Positions 5,355 to 7,109 of a stretch of DNA of 7,109 nt are shown in pieces (position 1 is the stretch's first letter; each line of letters begins with the position of its first letter). A model generated the notes under the pieces. It did not search any database. It was not told where the DNA came from and saw nothing but the letters and a program-made list of their open reading frames with translations. The stretch comes from Planctomycetaceae bacterium (lineage in GTDB: Bacteria > Planctomycetota > Planctomycetia > Pirellulales > JAEUIK01). Location of the stretch: NCBI GenBank assembly GCA_015493185.1, contig WGDQ01000709.1:1-7109 (forward strand), given 5' to 3'. The position numbers were made by a program, and so were the translations under genes.

Positions 5355-6314
5355 ATGGCAAAAGTTGCACCCTGCATTCCGATCGTGCTTTTGCCCTGTC
5401 TGATCTGCGGATGCGCGGGCAAGGTGCAATCCGATGCGCACCAACTTCTCGCACCGGCTCGCATGTCGGACGACAGCATTGTGCTGGACCTGTGGTTTAT
5501 TCGTATTCCGTCTGACGACCCCGCACACGAACGACTGTGGCAAGATGTCGATGAGCATGTGCTGCCCAGCGATTTGAGATTGCGGTTGGCGCGAAACGGC
5601 TTTCGCGCGGGCGTGTGCGGTCCACAGATTCCTCGCGCGTTGCAGGAGCTTTTGCAGCAGGAGAAAGCGACCCCGATCGAAGAAGCAGCACGCCCCACCG
5701 ACCCCGACGGCGCCACAAGCGACGATTCCGACCCTGCCGCCGGATTGCCAGTGGTGGGAAAACCGCAACTGCCCGAAACAGCCCCTCAAGTGCGGCATCG
5801 GCATTTACAAATTCGCCCAGAAATGGAAAGCCGCGTGGTGGCTTCCGACGTGCTCGAACGGCTTTCGACACTGACAAACATGGACGGTCGCGTGAAAGGG
5901 CAAACCTACTACAATGCCCAGGCGGTCTTCACCTTGACGGCCCATCGGTGGGAAGACGGAGCGCGCCTCGAACTGTTGCCCGAAATCCATCACGGACAAG
6001 CACGCCAAACGTATGTGCCGATCGATGGCGGATACGGCCTGGAACTGGCTCGTCCGAAACAAAGCTACGAGAAGTTGCGTTTGACCGTCGATCTGGCGGC
6101 GGGCGAAATGCTGTTTCTTTCAGCCATGCCCGACCGACCCGGCAGCTTGGGCTACCAGTTTTTCCGCAACTCGCGCCCGGCGGGCACGCAAAAGGTGCTG
6201 GTCATCCGATTGTCTCAATGTCCCGATACCGGCATTTCGGATGTTTTTGAAGCGAAGGCTCCCCTATCCACTCCGCTCGCATCCGATCTTCCGGCGTCCG
6301 GAGTGGAGGAATAG
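5355..6314 (+). CDS. Predicted lipoprotein of unknown function
   Basis: This encodes 319 residues. The ATG at 5355 gives MAKVAPCIPIVLLPCLICGC: a short positively charged start, a hydrophobic core and a lipobox-like ICGC, so lipidation at C20 and anchoring at a membrane are predicted. The frame is open further upstream, but earlier starts would bury this signal peptide. The mature part has a conserved-looking N-terminal region (about 42-100, from SIVLDLWFIRIP to the RNGFRAGVCGPQIPRALQELL stretch), then a low-complexity acidic/Pro linker (about 103-147), then a beta-rich C-terminal region (about 148-288) with repeated patterns such as AVFTLTAHRWEDGARLELLP and KVLVIRL. I do not recognise a named domain. 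No Shine-Dalgarno is visible. It resembles hypothetical envelope proteins I associate with planctomycetes, which is only an impression. Confidence 0.8.
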   Translation: MAKVAPCIPIVLLPCLICGCAGKVQSDAHQLLAPARMSDDSIVLDLWFIRIPSDDPAHERLWQDVDEHVLPSDLRLRLARNGFRAGVCGPQIPRALQELLQQEKATPIEEAARPTDPDGATSDDSDPAAGLPVVGKPQLPETAPQVRHRHLQIRPEMESRVVASDVLERLSTLTNMDGRVKGQTYYNAQAVFTLTAHRWEDGARLELLPEIHHGQARQTYVPIDGGYGLELARPKQSYEKLRLTVDLAAGEMLFLSAMPDRPGSLGYQFFRNSRPAGTQKVLVIRLSQCPDTGISDVFEAKAPLSTPLASDLPASGVEE

Positions 6315-6410
6315 GGCGAATAGCGGGCCTGCGAAGCTTTGCGTGCGGACACGCTCCAAGCAGTCGGGGCAAGCGTTCGGCGCATAACGGTTTTTTGCAC
6401 CGCGTCCACT

Positions 6411-6432
6411 CGCCGTGCGTGGCGTTTCTTTT
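6411..6432 (+). terminator. Weak candidate terminator after the lipoprotein gene
   Basis: CGCC (6411-6414) pairs with GGCG (6421-6424) around a six-base loop, followed by TTTCTTTT (6425-6432). The stem is all GC but only four base pairs long, and it lies about 100 bases past the stop codon. A T6 run at 6391-6396 is preceded by an even weaker CGTT/AACG pairing. Confidence 0.25.
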
Positions 6433-6444
6433 GTGTGGCACGAT

Positions 6445-6464
6445 CTATCTGCCCGCTATCTGCC
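6445..6464. repeat. Direct repeat CTATCTGCC, 11-base period
   Basis: CTATCTGCC occurs at 6445-6453 and 6456-6464, separated by two bases. A nine-base direct repeat spaced by about one helical turn is the arrangement used by dimeric response regulators of the OmpR/PhoB type, though this is not a Pho box by sequence. It lies about 260 bases upstream of the predicted promoter, far for a simple activator site. Confidence 0.4.
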
Positions 6465-6616
6465 TGACGAACGATCGAGCCTTTAGTGGGTGTGAGTGGC
6501 CCACGTGCCCAATCACCGGCCACGTTGCGATCCATTACCGGGCCCGTTGACCGGCGACCTGCCGGACAACCCGCAGGGGCCTCTTTCACACAGCGGCAGA
6601 TTTCCCGGCGAGCGGC

Positions 6617-6635
6617 ATTCGAACCCGATTCGAAT
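6617..6635. repeat. ATTCGAA repeat/palindrome
   Basis: ATTCGAA (6617-6623) and TTCGAAT (6629-6635) form a perfect seven-base inverted repeat around CCCGA. The same bases also read as a direct repeat of ATTCGAA with an 11-base period (6617 and 6628). It is about 90 bases upstream of the promoter at 6726-6754, a plausible distance for an operator. An A-run follows on the + strand, so it is not a + strand terminator. Confidence 0.4.
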
Positions 6636-6725
6636 CGAAAAAAACCGCATGGCGCCGGGGCAAACCGCTCAACGTTGTCAAATGACCGACAAACCGAGCA
6701 AACCGATGTCGCGCCAATGGTTGCA

Positions 6726-6754
6726 TTGCGGCATTTCTCGGCCACAGCTACAAT
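6726..6754 (+). promoter_or_regulatory. Sigma70-type promoter, probably for the gene at the right edge
   Basis: TTGCGG (6726-6731) and TACAAT (6749-6754) are separated by exactly 17 bases. The -10 matches TATAAT at five of six positions; the -35 has the TTG core. This is the best-scoring promoter by eye in the window. Transcription would start near 6761 and the first start codon after it with a good ribosome binding site is at 7048, giving a leader of about 285 bases. Confidence 0.55.
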
Positions 6755-7047
6755 CCGTGCCCCCTAATCCGCCCCGTCGGTCGGCAATGGCATACATGCC
6801 GAAAAGCGGCAGGTGGCCGACAGCGCCTTTATGGTCTGTTTCTCAAGACCAAGGCCAACTGTCATGAAAGCCGCCGGTTGGTCGATAGCAGAGAAGACCC
6901 GACAGCGGAGAATGGGAATAAAATCCATACGTTGGCGGCAACCGGTGGTTGTTCTGGCAATCGGCCGTGTTCGCTAGCCCGTTTTTTTGCACCGTATCGT
7001 CAACACCCCTCCACGGTTCCTCTGTTTTTGGTCAAGGATGACCTGTG

Positions 7048-7109
7048 ATGAGCAGCAATGCAGCTCCGGCGGTAGGGGGCGTTTTGAGCCCCTTCGAACA
7101 GTTGCGATA
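7048..7109 (+). CDS. Start of an unidentified gene, truncated by the window edge
   Basis: The ATG at 7048 opens a frame that stays open to the end, giving 20 residues beginning MSSNAAPAVGGVLSPFEQLR. AAGGA at 7034-7038 lies nine bases upstream, a good ribosome binding site, and a promoter lies about 290 bases upstream. An overlapping frame from the ATG at 7038 is also open but has no such site and yields a Cys/Gly/Arg-rich sequence. Too little is present to name a family. Confidence 0.55.
   Translation, partial: MSSNAAPAVGGVLSPFEQLR

Larger units (their letters stand above)
6315..7047. other. 733-base intergenic region, no supported gene
   Basis: Frames on both strands reach 90-176 codons, but their products are rich in Arg, Pro, Ser and Cys, show no domain or ordered secondary structure, and overlap one another, so I treat them as chance. 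The region instead carries regulatory-looking material: a weak hairpin with a T-rich tail (6411-6432), 11-base-period direct repeats (6445-6464 and 6617-6635), three CAAACCG copies (6661-6667, 6690-6696, 6699-6705), a good promoter (6726-6754), and a leader of about 285 bases with competing hairpins (6931-6951) and a T7 run (6982-6988) before the next gene. Confidence 0.55.

Noticed and set aside
6611..6640. GGGTTCGAAT on the - strand, resembling a tRNA T-arm
   Set aside because: The flanking bases do not form the five-base T-stem and no acceptor, D or anticodon arms can be laid out around it.
6215..6745. 176-codon open frame on the - strand and overlapping 93- and 123-codon + strand frames (6486-6867)
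   Set aside because: They overlap one another and, for the - strand frame, the lipoprotein gene end. The products are Arg/Ser/Pro/Cys-rich with no domain, and a strong promoter sequence lies inside the region. This is typical of chance frames in GC-rich DNA.
6391..6994. TTTTTTGCACCG repeated at 6391-6402 and 6983-6994
   Set aside because: A 12-base repeat including a T-run is expected about once by chance in a window of this size; the flanks do not match.

Overview
The window looks like chromosomal DNA of a GC-rich bacterium, most likely a planctomycete (Planctomycetota, Pirellulales-like). This is inferred from family knowledge, not from a database search. The grounds are an alpha operon with unusually long spacers, a large subunit protein L17 carrying two internal insertions and a long acidic tail, an RpoA with the N-terminus MRIRWRGLELP, and downstream hypothetical proteins of a style I associate with that phylum. 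All supported genes are on the + strand.

Positions 1-3990 are the conserved alpha-operon order rpsM (S13), rpsK (S11), rpsD (S4), rpoA (RNA polymerase alpha) and rplQ (L17). A tandem stop at positions 3-8 is probably the end of the preceding gene, possibly rpmJ. The gene order is ordinary. The layout is not: the genes are separated by 165, 243, 188 and 183 bases, where many bacteria have a few tens or fewer. Several spacers contain inverted repeats or hairpin plus T-tract arrangements that could act as attenuators, processing sites or ribosomal-protein-binding leaders.

Positions 3991-4920 hold a short spacer with a hairpin directly after rplQ, then a gene for a soluble HExxH protein (HELWH) that looks like a small zinc metallopeptidase of unknown substrate. 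Positions 4921-5354 have no convincing gene, but contain a candidate promoter and a repeated ATGCAT motif. Positions 5355-6314 encode a 319-residue predicted lipoprotein of unknown function.

Positions 6315-7047 are about 730 bases without a convincing gene. They contain short direct repeats spaced 11 bases apart, one good sigma70-like promoter (TTGCGG-N17-TACAAT) and a long putative leader with competing hairpins and a T7 tract. The last 62 bases are the start of another gene that runs off the window.

The first five genes supply ribosome and RNA polymerase parts and are expected to be co-regulated; in many bacteria S4 is the translational autoregulator of this operon. The downstream genes have no visible functional link to it. 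I see no mobile element, CRISPR array, tRNA or rRNA. The most interesting material is the spacer architecture of the alpha operon, the modified L17, and the HExxH protein beside it.
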